A stretch of DNA of 64,000 nucleotides. It comes from Prevotellaceae bacterium UBA4332 (GTDB lineage: Bacteria; Bacteroidota; Bacteroidia; Bacteroidales; Bacteroidaceae). Made by a program: the position numbers and the translations under genes. The stretch spans positions 216,798-280,797 of the forward strand of contig DGTQ01000017.1 in NCBI GenBank assembly GCA_002394365.1, read 5' to 3'. Positions 16,928 through 25,939 of the stretch are shown piece after piece. Within the stretch, counting starts at the first letter, position 1. Every line of letters begins with the position of its first letter. Below the pieces are notes generated by a model. The model saw only the letters and a program-made list of their open reading frames with translations, made no database searches and was not told the origin of the DNA.

Positions 16928-17827
16928 ATGAAAAAGAGATTATTATTTGTCCTGATGCTGGCAATATGCGGATTAGGAACAACTACGGCACAAACGGAGA
17001 ACACTTTTGAGGGAGAGATAACTTCAAGGGTACATAACGTGATGAGATTTAAGTCGCAGACATTCACAAAGAACATAATTGCCAAAATGATAGTCAAGTC
17101 TGTTTTGAAGAAACATATTGACAATAGCCCTGTCAACTATACTGGAACCTACGATGCAACCACTATTGCAAAAGGTAATAAAACAAAGGTCATTTCTTCT
17201 TACAATAATAGCGTGATGATAACTGCCAAGGAAGATGGCAAAATGAAGATGACAATGTATTTTCCTTACATAAAGAAAGGTTATTTCACGATAAAAAATT
17301 TAGAAGAAGCTAAACAGCAAAGCGAAAAAATGCAAACGGGTGCACCTGAAAAGACAGGCGAGACTATTAATGTATTAGGTCACACATGTGATGTGTATAA
17401 GATAAAATACGAACTTGCCACAGATACATTAGATACTAAGTCTGAGTTGAATCTGCATAATGAATTCGCAATGTGTGATGATTCTGACTTGCCTCTTGCT
17501 GACCAAGAGTATGTTAAGGGAGTGAAAGGTGTTCCATTGAAATATACAAACAATACAGTTTCTCACACAAGTAATAAAATGGCGAGCATAGACTTTGTAA
17601 TGTCTCTTGCCTCTATAACAACCTCGATTACCCCCAAACCTGTTGCTGATTCTGAATTTGACATTCCATCCGACATAAAGATATATGAAATGGAGAAGGA
17701 TCCAAAGTCGGCAACAAAACTGATGGAGGAGAATAGGAAATACATGGAGAAGAAAGGACTCTGGAAGGAAGAAAACCCTGATGAGAGCAAAATTTATGAC
17801 AACCTGAGTGAGGAATGGGATTACTAA
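16928..17827 (+). CDS. Exported DUF4412-like protein (cassette A, first gene)
   Basis: 299 aa with signal peptide MKKRLLFVLMLAICGLGTTTAQ. The body has FEGEITSRVHNVMRFKSQ, a Gly/Lys beta region, the motif INVLGHTCDVYKIKYEL and a C-terminal FDIPSDIKIYEM. The pattern FEGEI...LGxTCxVY...FDxPxxI is shared with the product at 19920 and resembles DUF4412-type periplasmic beta proteins. It ends 9 bp before a member of the ~417-aa paralogous family, the same pairing as at 19920/20750. Confidence 0.65.
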   Translation: MKKRLLFVLMLAICGLGTTTAQTENTFEGEITSRVHNVMRFKSQTFTKNIIAKMIVKSVLKKHIDNSPVNYTGTYDATTIAKGNKTKVISSYNNSVMITAKEDGKMKMTMYFPYIKKGYFTIKNLEEAKQQSEKMQTGAPEKTGETINVLGHTCDVYKIKYELATDTLDTKSELNLHNEFAMCDDSDLPLADQEYVKGVKGVPLKYTNNTVSHTSNKMASIDFVMSLASITTSITPKPVADSEFDIPSDIKIYEMEKDPKSATKLMEENRKYMEKKGLWKEENPDESKIYDNLSEEWDY

Positions 17828-17836
17828 ACACACTAT

Positions 17837-19090
17837 ATGAAGTATCTAACCTATTTATATGTAACGTTATTCTCTGTTGTTTGCTCTGCGCAGACAGCAG
17901 AGAATGCCTTTGCGTATCGAAAAGGCTCTATCTACTCTATAATGATAGGGCATAGGAGTCAGGAATTTGAAAGCGAGATAGAAAAGGCCTTTGATGAAAT
18001 GCCTGTTCCTGATAGGTATTTCGATCATAGCTTAGGTAAGAAGGTCTTTTATACTACGGAAAAGAAACTAAAGCCTAAGGATATAGATGACCATTTGGGC
18101 TTCGTGATAAATAATCATTCTGACGTTAAGGAGATGAATGAATATGATGCACTTCTGCAAAAGCAGTATGTAGCAAGCAGGATGATTGCAAAATGGTTTG
18201 AAAGGAAGAGAACCACAGGTTTAAGCAGCATGCAGCTTATTCAGGACAGAGGCTATAGTAATGCATCTGAGGTAGATAAAAGAATAGCATCCCTGAATGT
18301 GCGTAAGGAGGCATTGCTGCGTGATGCTGGAGAGGAGTTGATAGGAAGTACCTTTGTGCTTGTCAATGACATAAATTATATTGACCGCAGCAGAGGTTCG
18401 TCAGTTGTCGGTGGTATAATCAGTGCTGCTTCACAAACAGCATCGATAGTGGCTGGAGGAAAAACTACTGATTCTGATTTAGGAAAGCTCATATCCTCAT
18501 ATAAAGGATTTAATGTCAAGATAAAAACCTATCTGTATCAGTTGGTATGGGACAAGGAGGCTTCTTCATTATACTATAACAGCATATATACGGAAGTGCC
18601 AGACGAAGCAAAGAAAACGGCTTTTGAAAACAATCGAGGTGAATTTTCCTTAATCTACCTTGGCATGCAGGAAAGCAGTGGAAGTACTACCTCTTTCATG
18701 GGAATTAAAGAGAGCGAACCAGAAAAGATGGTACGCAAGGCTTGTCAGCGTGCTTTGGACGAAAATGTAGCCAACTTACAGAAGAACTTCGACGTTTTCA
18801 AGATCAAGGTACCCCTTTTGAATGTTTCACCCATTACATGCGAAATAGGTCTAAAAGAAGGGATTACAGCAAAAAGCAGGTATGAGGTGCTTGAGGTTAT
18901 TGAAGATGAGAGAGGGCATATAGAATACAAGCGCGTCGGAGTTATCAAACCTGTGGCTGACAAGATATGGGACAATCGCTTCATGGCTGTAGAGGAGGGA
19001 GCAGAGAATGCCATCCTTGGCTACACCACCTTTGAAAAGGTTAGTGGTGGTGACTTCTATTCAGGTATGCTGATAAGAGAGATAAAGTAA
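17837..19090 (+). CDS. Exported protein, paralogous family member 2 (cassette A, second gene)
   Basis: 417 aa with signal peptide MKYLTYLYVTLFSVVCSAQ. Same family as 13534 and 20750: RKGSIYSIMIGH, PDRYFDHSLG, RMIAKWFER, IQDRGYSNASE, LLRDAGEELIGSTFVLVNDI, FNVKIKTYLYQLVWD and RVGVIKPVADKIWDNRFM. The last 164 bp are about 93% identical to the end of the 20750 gene although the rest is far more diverged, which suggests gene conversion. Function is unknown. A predicted hydrophobic Ala/Ser segment mid-protein is conserved in the family. Confidence 0.75.
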   Translation: MKYLTYLYVTLFSVVCSAQTAENAFAYRKGSIYSIMIGHRSQEFESEIEKAFDEMPVPDRYFDHSLGKKVFYTTEKKLKPKDIDDHLGFVINNHSDVKEMNEYDALLQKQYVASRMIAKWFERKRTTGLSSMQLIQDRGYSNASEVDKRIASLNVRKEALLRDAGEELIGSTFVLVNDINYIDRSRGSSVVGGIISAASQTASIVAGGKTTDSDLGKLISSYKGFNVKIKTYLYQLVWDKEASSLYYNSIYTEVPDEAKKTAFENNRGEFSLIYLGMQESSGSTTSFMGIKESEPEKMVRKACQRALDENVANLQKNFDVFKIKVPLLNVSPITCEIGLKEGITAKSRYEVLEVIEDERGHIEYKRVGVIKPVADKIWDNRFMAVEEGAENAILGYTTFEKVSGGDFYSGMLIREIK

Positions 19091-19135
19091 TATAACATAA
19101 GAATACCCCTAATATTAACTAAAACAGCAAACATT

Positions 19136-19900
19136 ATGAAAAAGATTATTTTAACATTGGTGGCTATGATAGCCTCAACATTGATGGTTAACGCTCAGAC
19201 CTATAAGATAGGTGACTTGTATGATGTTAATGGCGTAAAAGGCATCGTTTTTCGAGTTGATGATAGTGGTCAGCACGGCTTAATCATGTCGCTCGATGAT
19301 TGCGGTGACAGCTGGTGTGTCACTAAACTGAACAAGAAAGACACGAAGCACGAGTCCATCCCCACAGACACAGAAGCTTTTGACGAAAATGATGGAGCCA
19401 AGAATATGGAGGTGATAGAAAAGTATGTCAACGAAACAGGTATTTCATGGGATTATTTCCCATTGCTGAAATGGGCAAAGGAACTTGGCGACGGTTGGTA
19501 TATTCCATCAAAGAATGAACTTTGGGATATAATAAAATACGTAAATATTGGCGAAACTGAAACTATGGAAATAGACACTCTGAGGGCTCTTGACAAGAGG
19601 ATTAAAGCAATACGTGGAAAAGTAAAGAAAGACAAGAGCATAGGATTTGTGAAAAACATCTCAAAGTCACCTATTAACAGTTTCTACGTATTTAATATCA
19701 TGCTCTCCTCAACAGAAGTGGAGGGAGGCAGTGCCTGTGGTGTTTATTTCAAGGAATCAACAGGAAGTCAATTGAAAAATGGTTTTATAATAAAGAGTAA
19801 AAGAAAGGGCACATTCGAAATGATTCCTATCAATAAAATTACTCCAAGTTCAAACAGAAAGATTAGTCCTGTAGCATCACGAGCTGTTCATAAATTCTAA
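19136..19900 (+). CDS. Exported Lcl/DUF1566-like protein
   Basis: 254 aa with signal peptide MKKIILTLVAMIASTLMVNAQ. The body begins TYKIGDLYDVNGVKGIVFRV and contains GLIMSLDDCGDSWC and GDGWYIPSKNELWDI, the WYxPSxxEL core of Lcl C-terminal/DUF1566-like domains found in many Bacteroidetes surface proteins. These domains have a C-type-lectin-like fold and unknown ligands. It lies between the two duplicated cassettes and may be a surface-exposed binding protein. Confidence 0.65.
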   Translation: MKKIILTLVAMIASTLMVNAQTYKIGDLYDVNGVKGIVFRVDDSGQHGLIMSLDDCGDSWCVTKLNKKDTKHESIPTDTEAFDENDGAKNMEVIEKYVNETGISWDYFPLLKWAKELGDGWYIPSKNELWDIIKYVNIGETETMEIDTLRALDKRIKAIRGKVKKDKSIGFVKNISKSPINSFYVFNIMLSSTEVEGGSACGVYFKESTGSQLKNGFIIKSKRKGTFEMIPINKITPSSNRKISPVASRAVHKF

Positions 19901-19919
19901 CATCTAAAACTAAAGCTAT

Positions 19920-20762
19920 ATGCCTAATACTAAATATCTATTAACCTTAATCCTGTGCCTGGCCACTCAGTTTGGCTGGGCTCAGGATGACAAGCCTTAT
20001 TTTGAGGGTGAGATATATCGCATACAAATGTCTTCTGGCATAGGTTCCGAATACAAAGGAAAGCATGAGTTGAGAACCATATACAAAAACGGAAACAAAC
20101 ATATAATAGATGTTCGTTTGGGAAGGCATACTATTCAACTTTCTGACCAGAATCGTTGTATCGTTTATTATGATGGACAGACGGAAGCTGCAGAATATCC
20201 GTTGGATAAACTTTATAACATAGGGCATACTGATGGGGCTTTCGGTATAGAGAAAAAATTCACATTCGCAAAGTCCGAAGAAACAACAGAAATCCTTGGA
20301 TACACATGTGAAATATATGATGGCGAAGCTAATATCACACAGGATTTCAAAGCTGGCAAATTGCAAAAGAACACCGTAAATGCTATTCGTTTTGCAGTAT
20401 GTCCTAATTGGAAAACCGACAGTATCTGGCAACGCCGAAATTCTCATTTTCCCGTTGATGGTATAGTAATGAAAATGGTGTCTGACAGTAAAACCACAGG
20501 AAAGTCTGGTTTTTCAAAACTTCATGGCAATCTCTACACGAGCGAAAAAGTCAAGGAGGTAACTGAGCGTGAAGTTGACGACAAGGAATTTGATGTACCA
20601 GAGGGCATAGAGATAAAGAAATTCCGCACCTATTTCTCTGCCACCACTCTGCTCAACAAACTTGCAGCAGAAAACAAGAAAGTACTGAAGAAAGCGAAAC
20701 GCTATCCTACGCAATTACCCGATAATGACACCTATGATACTGACGACGAATGGGAAGATTAA
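19920..20762 (+). CDS. Exported DUF4412-like protein (cassette B, first gene)
   Basis: 280 aa with signal peptide MPNTKYLLTLILCLATQFGWAQ. Paralogous to the product at 16928: YFEGEIYRIQMSSG, then TEILGYTCEIYDGE and FDVPEGIEIKKF. It overlaps the next gene by 13 bp (ATG at 20750), so translation is probably coupled. It repeats the pairing with a ~417-aa family member, so the two genes were likely duplicated as a unit and work together. Confidence 0.65.
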   Translation: MPNTKYLLTLILCLATQFGWAQDDKPYFEGEIYRIQMSSGIGSEYKGKHELRTIYKNGNKHIIDVRLGRHTIQLSDQNRCIVYYDGQTEAAEYPLDKLYNIGHTDGAFGIEKKFTFAKSEETTEILGYTCEIYDGEANITQDFKAGKLQKNTVNAIRFAVCPNWKTDSIWQRRNSHFPVDGIVMKMVSDSKTTGKSGFSKLHGNLYTSEKVKEVTEREVDDKEFDVPEGIEIKKFRTYFSATTLLNKLAAENKKVLKKAKRYPTQLPDNDTYDTDDEWED

Positions 20763-22003
20763 CAAATAGAACATTTATCTCGTTATTGGTGATGCTATCA
20801 CCAATAACGATGCTTCATGCTCAAGATAGCAGCGAGGAAGTGCAATATAAACGCAGTTCGCTCGCCATCATAAACATTAAGCATCCTAAATACGCCTATA
20901 ACAAGGAGATAGAATTCATTTTATCAAAGAGCGACAAGCCTGATAGGTTTAATGACCACACGATGAAAGTGAAGTCTGTAGTTTTCTCAAACGAAGACAA
21001 GGACCAAACTGACAATATCAATAAATTCATAGAACAAAACAAGTTAGGACGCCGCTTGGTATCTAAATGGTTCAACCACAAAAAGAACTCTGGATTTGAC
21101 ATGAGCCTCATACGTGAGAGAGGTTTGTATAGTGCTACTGCTGCAGAGATTGCATTAGCAGCTAATAGCGCACGTGGTCACGCCATTCTTGAAGATGCAG
21201 GAGAAAACCTCATAGGAAATACCTACGTGGTCTTTAATGACATTCGCTATGTTGACCGTTCCACCACATGGAATACCGTCAAGGAAATAGCCATGATGGC
21301 TACAGCTGTAGCTGCGGCTCGGCTTCTTCGTAACGAAAATGTAGGAACATACTTGTTAGATAGTGAAGGCGGAGCAAAAGCAACAAACTGGCTCTATGGC
21401 AGTATAACTGACAAGATCAAGGGATTTGCTGTTACCATGAATACCTACCTGTATCGCTTAAAATGGAATGATGATGTTGCAACAACTTTCTATACACAGC
21501 ACTATACAGACCAGGAAAACGTTGACAATAATAAGGTAACAGCATATAACTCATCTGACATTTACAAGCTTGAGTATGTCGGAAAAATAGAGAGCAAGAG
21601 TAGCAAGACAGTTTTGAGTGGTGTAAAGACCAACGAGGAACTCATACGCAAGGTTCTTACAAGAACTCTTGATAAAAATCTTGCTGAATTGCAGCACGAA
21701 TTTGAGGACTTCCGCATCAAGGCTCCACTACTCTCCTGTACTCCTATTACTGTCCAGATAGGAATGAAAGAGGACGTGACAGAGAAATCCAAGTTTGAAG
21801 TTTTAGAAGTAAAAATAGATGATGACGGCATCACTTCGTACAAGCGCGTCGGAGTTATCAAACCTGTGGCAGGCAAGATTTGGGACAACCGCTTTATGGC
21901 TGTAGAGGAGGGAGCAGAGAATGCCACCCTTGGCTACACGACCTTCGAAAAGGTTAGTGGTGGAGACTTCTATCCAGGCATGCTGATAAGGGAGATAAAG
22001 TAA
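20750..22003 (+). CDS. Exported protein, paralogous family member 3 (cassette B, second gene)
   Basis: 417 aa with signal peptide MGRLTNRTFISLLVMLSPITMLHA, before QDSSEE. It carries all family landmarks: KRSSLAIINIKHPK, PDRFNDHTMKV, RRLVSKWFNH, IRERGLYSATA, ILEDAGENLIGNTYVVFNDI, AVTMNTYLYRLKWND and a C-terminus nearly identical to member 2. The start overlaps the preceding gene. It is the last gene of the exported-protein run. A 600-bp repeat-rich gap follows. Confidence 0.75.
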   Translation: MGRLTNRTFISLLVMLSPITMLHAQDSSEEVQYKRSSLAIINIKHPKYAYNKEIEFILSKSDKPDRFNDHTMKVKSVVFSNEDKDQTDNINKFIEQNKLGRRLVSKWFNHKKNSGFDMSLIRERGLYSATAAEIALAANSARGHAILEDAGENLIGNTYVVFNDIRYVDRSTTWNTVKEIAMMATAVAAARLLRNENVGTYLLDSEGGAKATNWLYGSITDKIKGFAVTMNTYLYRLKWNDDVATTFYTQHYTDQENVDNNKVTAYNSSDIYKLEYVGKIESKSSKTVLSGVKTNEELIRKVLTRTLDKNLAELQHEFEDFRIKAPLLSCTPITVQIGMKEDVTEKSKFEVLEVKIDDDGITSYKRVGVIKPVAGKIWDNRFMAVEEGAENATLGYTTFEKVSGGDFYPGMLIREIK

Positions 22004-22187
22004 GAAACATAACAGCGGAGTATTTTGATTTTAGAGCTTCCATTCACCTCTTTCTATTGTAACATATAGTATTCGTGGTCAGTTTACCATATCAGGAAAA
22101 TGACAACTTTTTCAGGAAATAAACTGACAACTATATCAGGAAAAGTAAAATAAACTGTCAACCTAAATCAGGAAAAGACATAAAGTT

Positions 22188-22340
22188 GTCAAATTGTCAA
22201 ATTGTCAAACTGTCAAACTTGAAAATGAAAAAACACCATTTCGGCTCACTATTAAATAAATATATATATTTATTATAATAGTGGCACTTTTTTGACAATG
22301 CGAAACCGAGTTTGACAGTTTGACAATTTGACAATATGAC
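22188..22340. repeat. Inverted pair of TGTCAAAT octamer arrays
   Basis: The left arm 22188-22218 (four units TGTCAAAT/TGTCAAAC) and right arm 22310-22340 are complementary over 31 bp with one mismatch, separated by 91 bp of AT-rich sequence. It would form a long hairpin. Confidence 0.8.
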
Positions 22341-22422
22341 AATATGACCAGCCGCATAGCACACGCAAGCCAAATGTGCTACCCTGCCAAACCGCAACTC
22401 TCCCTTGCTAAGTAACAAAGTG

Positions 22423-22470
22423 CTATTGCTAAGCAATAGTCCGCCCTTGCTAAGCAAGGGCATTTTATTT
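22423..22470 (+). terminator. Palindromes, the second terminator-like
   Basis: CTATTGCTAAGCAATAG (22423-22439) and GCCCTTGCTAAGCAAGGGC (22443-22461) share the core TTGCTAAGCAA. The second is followed by ATTTTATTTC and could terminate plus-strand transcription. Confidence 0.45.
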
Positions 22471-22608
22471 CGTTTTCAGATGAAAAAAACATGCGGAAAC
22501 ATTCGCAGACCGCACTCATCATGTTGTAACTTTGCACTCAGAAATGAAGAAAAGTGGCAAGGCAAGATGCTAATTGCACTATTATAGTGCAATTTACGAA
22601 CAAAACAT

Positions 22609-22639
22609 TTTGGGATTTTCGATAAACATTGTAACTTTG
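22609..22639 (+). promoter_or_regulatory. Promoter of the TerC-like gene
   Basis: TTTG (22609-22612), a 19-bp spacer and TAACTTTG (22632-22639) match the consensus. The leader is about 40 nt. Confidence 0.75.
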
Positions 22640-22685
22640 CATGGATTTTTTTCAAATAAGGCTAACTATAAAAAGGTAAAAAAAG

Positions 22686-23711
22686 ATGATTGTAATGGGA
22701 TTACCCATGTGGGTTTGGATAATATTCTATGTTGCAGTATTGGTGATGCTGATTATCGACCTGAAGATGTTTGGCAGGAAGGGACAACACGAAGTGAACG
22801 TGGGCGAGGCTCTCAAGATGACGGCTTTGTGGATAGCAGTATCGCTGGTGTTCTGCGTGGGCATCTACTTCTTCTACCCTGTAGCCGACGGAATAACAGA
22901 GAGGGGAGCAACGCTGATAAGACAGGAGAAGGCTATGGAGTTTCTGGCTGGTTACCTGATTGAGAAATCCCTGTCGATGGACAACCTGTTCGTATTTCTC
23001 ATGCTTTTCTCGTTCTTTGGCATAAAGAGAAAATATCAGCATGAGGTGCTTTTCTGGGGTATCTTCGGTGCTCTTGTGTTGAGGAGCATATTTATTTTTG
23101 CTGGTGCTGCTGTGGTGCAGAGGTTTGAATGGGTATTGGGATTATTTGGCTTGTTCCTTATATACACTGGTGGCAAGATGTTCTTCCACAACGAGGATGA
23201 GACTCCAGACCTTTCGAAGAACTTCATAGTAAGGAGTTTTGACAAGGTATGGGCAGTAACCAAAGAACTGAGGGGAGACAAATTCTTTGTAATAGAAAAT
23301 GGCAAGCACGTGGCTACTCCTTTGTTTGTTGCCCTGCTTGTGATAGAGACTACTGACGTAGCATTTGCCGTTGACTCCATACCAGCCGTATTCTCTGTTT
23401 CGAGAGACCCTTTCATTGTGCTTACCAGCAATATCTTTGCCATTCTTGGTCTGCGTGCCCTGTATTTTGCTCTGGCTGCCGTTGCCCAGTATTTCAAATT
23501 GCTTAAATACGGACTGGGCGTAATCCTTATCTTCGTGGGCTGCAAGATGCTGCTGGGACTTAACGACATAGAAATTTCTACCCCTGTAAGCCTTGCTGTC
23601 ATCATAGGCATACTGGCACTGTCAGTGATACTCTCTATGAAGTTGACAAAGCCATCAGCCCCTCAACTTCAACCCTCCGAGAAAGAAGAAAAGCAGGATA
23701 CCGAAGGCTAA
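22686..23711 (+). CDS. TerC family membrane protein (Alx-like)
   Basis: 341 aa with about nine membrane segments. Family hallmarks are GYLIEKSLSMDNLFVFLMLF near residue 105 and ETTDVAFAVDSIPAVFSVSRD near residue 225, with conserved acidic residues inside the membrane. TerC/Alx proteins are linked to manganese export and metal or tellurite stress. The C-terminal ~20 residues are hydrophilic (PSEKEEKQDTEG) and overlap the oppositely transcribed PAP2 gene by 57 bp. It has a strong promoter of its own. Confidence 0.9.
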   Translation: MIVMGLPMWVWIIFYVAVLVMLIIDLKMFGRKGQHEVNVGEALKMTALWIAVSLVFCVGIYFFYPVADGITERGATLIRQEKAMEFLAGYLIEKSLSMDNLFVFLMLFSFFGIKRKYQHEVLFWGIFGALVLRSIFIFAGAAVVQRFEWVLGLFGLFLIYTGGKMFFHNEDETPDLSKNFIVRSFDKVWAVTKELRGDKFFVIENGKHVATPLFVALLVIETTDVAFAVDSIPAVFSVSRDPFIVLTSNIFAILGLRALYFALAAVAQYFKLLKYGLGVILIFVGCKMLLGLNDIEISTPVSLAVIIGILALSVILSMKLTKPSAPQLQPSEKEEKQDTEG

Positions 23712-24641
23712 GCCTACGATGGCATCTATGGCATAATGGGCATAGATATAGACCGTGCTCATGCAGAGGAAAAGGAAGGGTATTGCGAGAACAAGCAACC
23801 AGCGCCACATCCTTAACCTGGCAGTTATAAGCATAACGAGGGTAGATATTGCCACATGACTTGAGGGAAATGCCGCTGTTGGTCGCTCGCCTGCATTATG
23901 GGCAAGCTGCACCAAATGGTAGAACACTCCCCCACTCCATCCTGGAGAGGCAAGTGCCTCAGAATGGTCACGAAAATAATAGCCCACGTCGGGGAATGTG
24001 CCTCGAGCTATCTCGTCAACACCTACCGCAAGGTAGTAATACTGGGGTCCCGTGACAGGCAACAGGAGATAGATAGCATAACAGATATAGAACGCGCCAA
24101 ATATCATGAAAGCTACACGCTCCACGTTCTTGAACTGTATCACAAAGACTATGCAGAGTGTTACTATAAAGAAGAGATAGTAGGAGAAATATCCCATATA
24201 CATAAGCTCGGACACCACCCTGCTGCTATAAGCCTGAGAGAAAACCAGAGATGGCTGCAACCCGAACAGGCTCTGTTCGAAGGAGGCAAACACATGGTCG
24301 AGGCAGGGGAAATGGCTATTGATAGCATAGGTATCGGGATACCAGGTACCAAGCATGGCAAGGAGATAGACAAAACGTGCTCCTATCACCAGCTTACAAG
24401 GCCACAAGAGGAACACCACCCACAAAGCAAGTGTGCCAGAAAGATACTGCAGCCTCAACCACAGAAGGTCGGAGGGATTGTCGTAACCTGTCCAGGTAAA
24501 CAGTATTACCAACGCAGAAAAGGCGGCATAGACGAATGTTACCAGTTCGGGAGCCATAAAGCCCCACAACCCCATGCCGAGCGGTCCGCCACGCTTGACT
24601 TTCTTCATAGGGGTGAAATATTCTTTCAGAATTTTATTCAT
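23655..24641 (-). CDS. PAP2 superfamily protein, Aur1/inositol-phosphotransferase-like
   Basis: 328 aa with about eight membrane segments. Phosphatase signatures are LLPVTGPQYYYL, AAFPSSHVAIS (PSSH motif) and YIYAHYAIDAIVG (catalytic His/Asp). The large soluble loop between TM segments and the GPxYYY motif resemble Aur1/Ipt1-type transferases rather than simple PgpB phosphatases, so a lipid head-group transferase (e.g. in sphingolipid synthesis) is plausible. Substrate cannot be read from sequence. Its 3' end overlaps the convergent TerC gene. It lies downstream of the epimerase gene on the same strand. Confidence 0.75.
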   Translation of the reverse strand: MNKILKEYFTPMKKVKRGGPLGMGLWGFMAPELVTFVYAAFSALVILFTWTGYDNPSDLLWLRLQYLSGTLALWVVFLLWPCKLVIGARFVYLLAMLGTWYPDTYAINSHFPCLDHVFASFEQSLFGLQPSLVFSQAYSSRVVSELMYMGYFSYYLFFIVTLCIVFVIQFKNVERVAFMIFGAFYICYAIYLLLPVTGPQYYYLAVGVDEIARGTFPDVGYYFRDHSEALASPGWSGGVFYHLVQLAHNAGERPTAAFPSSHVAISTLVMLITARLRMWRWLLVLAIPFLFLCMSTVYIYAHYAIDAIVGLAFGILLFFFLGGLKLRG

Positions 24642-24734
24642 TGACTATTTAACTGTTTTAACTATGAACGCTCGCCGAGACCGACCTCTGACAGTCGAGC
24701 CGATGTTGCCCTCCTGGGGGGCTGTCCACCGCAT

Positions 24735-24830
24735 AATCGGACGCGCGAATGCGCTACGCTTGCCAGAGCAAGTTCCGAAGGGGGTGCTCAGACTGTTGGG
24801 AGGTATCAAGAGGGTCAGCGAAGCTAATTG
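24735..24830. repeat. Dispersed palindromic repeat, intergenic copy
   Basis: It contains GCTTGCCAGAGCAAGTTCCG (complement of the module at about 5914-5933) and GAGGGTCAGCGAAGC (complement of the module at about 9202-9216), ending within the 3' end of the epimerase gene. It lies between two minus-strand genes. Confidence 0.6.
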
Positions 24831-25801
24831 CTAACTATCCTCTCGACTCCTTCCTTCAGCTTAACCTGAGGGTGATAGTCAAAATCGCGCACAGCAGGCG
24901 AGATGTCGCATCGCCAGTTGCGTTGCTTCAGTATATTGTAATGGTCATTATTCAACGTAGAGAGTTTTCCTGAAAAGTGCATCCATACGTCACTCAGAGC
25001 ACAAACAAGCCTCAGCACCCCCAGAGGGAGCTGCAACCTCAGCACGTGTTTCTTGCCCAAAGACTCTATGATGTAGTCACTAAAAGTGCGGGAAGAATAA
25101 ACTTCTCCATCGCTGAGGAAATATGCCTTGCCTACAGTTTTTGCCGATTTCATCGAGGAAAACACCGCCTGCACCACGTCCGAAACATACACGAAAGTAA
25201 GGTCTTGAGGCTCCTTGCCCACTGCTACGTCAACCCCCTTGCGTATGCTCTCCACCATCGTCATGTAGTCTTGCTCTCTCGGACCATACACCCCAGTAGG
25301 CCTGAGTATTGTGAAAGGCAAAGTACAATTGGCACGCAGCCATTTCTCTGCTGCCAGTTTGCTCATACCGTAAGATGTATTGGGCTGTGGAGTGTCTTCG
25401 TCTGTTATTTCCTTGTAGGGCTGTTCCTCCCTTACTGGTCCGAATACGCTCAACGAACTTATGAAAACGAAACGTTTCAGGGAGGGGCTTGTCTCAATCA
25501 GCGCACTGACGAGGTGCTGGGTCCCGTCTGTGTTTACCTTGTAGAAAGTTTCTCGCTTGAGCGCCTTTGTTGCCCCAGCAGCATGCACCACATAGTCAAA
25601 CTGCTTGTCGGCAAGCGCCTGCTTCATCTGCTTCTCTGACGAGAGGTCAAGTTCTACTTTGTTTATTCGCTCGTCACTAACGTAGCGCAGGTTGCTCGAC
25701 TTGCGTACAGCAACCCACACCTCCATATCCAGCCTCACTGCCTCTTCGGCTATGTGCGAGCCTATGAAACCTGTAGCACCTGTTATGAGAATACGTTCCA
25801 T
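24824..25801 (-). CDS. NAD-dependent epimerase/dehydratase (extended SDR)
   Basis: 325-aa cytoplasmic Rossmann protein. It has the nucleotide-binding GATGFIGSHIAE (residues 7-18), a VVHAAGATKAL segment, catalytic Ser and YxxxK (NTSYGMSKLAAEK) and FTILRPTGVYGPRE. The substrate is probably a nucleotide-sugar or a sterol/isoprenoid-like alcohol; the family alone does not decide. The start ATG at 25801 is only 7 bp from a -7 box, so the mRNA may be leaderless. PAP2 lies downstream on the same strand, separated by a repeat. Confidence 0.85.
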   Translation of the reverse strand: MERILITGATGFIGSHIAEEAVRLDMEVWVAVRKSSNLRYVSDERINKVELDLSSEKQMKQALADKQFDYVVHAAGATKALKRETFYKVNTDGTQHLVSALIETSPSLKRFVFISSLSVFGPVREEQPYKEITDEDTPQPNTSYGMSKLAAEKWLRANCTLPFTILRPTGVYGPREQDYMTMVESIRKGVDVAVGKEPQDLTFVYVSDVVQAVFSSMKSAKTVGKAYFLSDGEVYSSRTFSDYIIESLGKKHVLRLQLPLGVLRLVCALSDVWMHFSGKLSTLNNDHYNILKQRNWRCDISPAVRDFDYHPQVKLKEGVERIVSN

Positions 25802-25808
25802 TAGTGTG

Positions 25809-25816
25809 CAAAGGTA
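25809..25816 (-). promoter_or_regulatory. -7 promoter box of the epimerase gene
   Basis: TACCTTTG on the minus strand ends 7 bp before the start codon, predicting a transcript with little or no 5' leader. Confidence 0.6.
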
Positions 25817-25823
25817 CGAATTT

Positions 25824-25918
25824 TAGTTCATAGTTCATAGCGTATAGTCCATAATTTTTCAAAATTCTTAGCACTCTGCACATATTTTTCAACTTTCAAC
25901 TTTCAACTTTCAACTTTT
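25824..25918. repeat. Heptamer repeats between divergent genes
   Basis: Two AGTTCAT units with related sequence (25824-25852) and a CAACTTT array of four to five units (about 25889-25917) occupy most of the space between the epimerase and ruvB promoters. Confidence 0.65.
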
Positions 25919-25923
25919 CTTTG

Positions 25924-25931
25924 TACCTTTG
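25924..25931 (+). promoter_or_regulatory. -7 promoter box of ruvB
   Basis: TACCTTTG ends 8 bp before the ruvB ATG, so the transcript is predicted to be nearly leaderless. The -33 position overlaps the CAACTTT heptamer array. Confidence 0.6.
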
Positions 25932-25939
25932 CCCATTGA

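Larger units (their letters stand above)
22004..22608. other. Repeat-rich intergenic region
   Basis: No gene is seen. It contains three copies of a TCAGGAAA motif beside GACAAC/GTCAAC (22090-22180), a pair of inverted octamer arrays (22188-22340) and stacked TTGCTAAGCAA palindromes (22403-22461). Confidence 0.6.
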
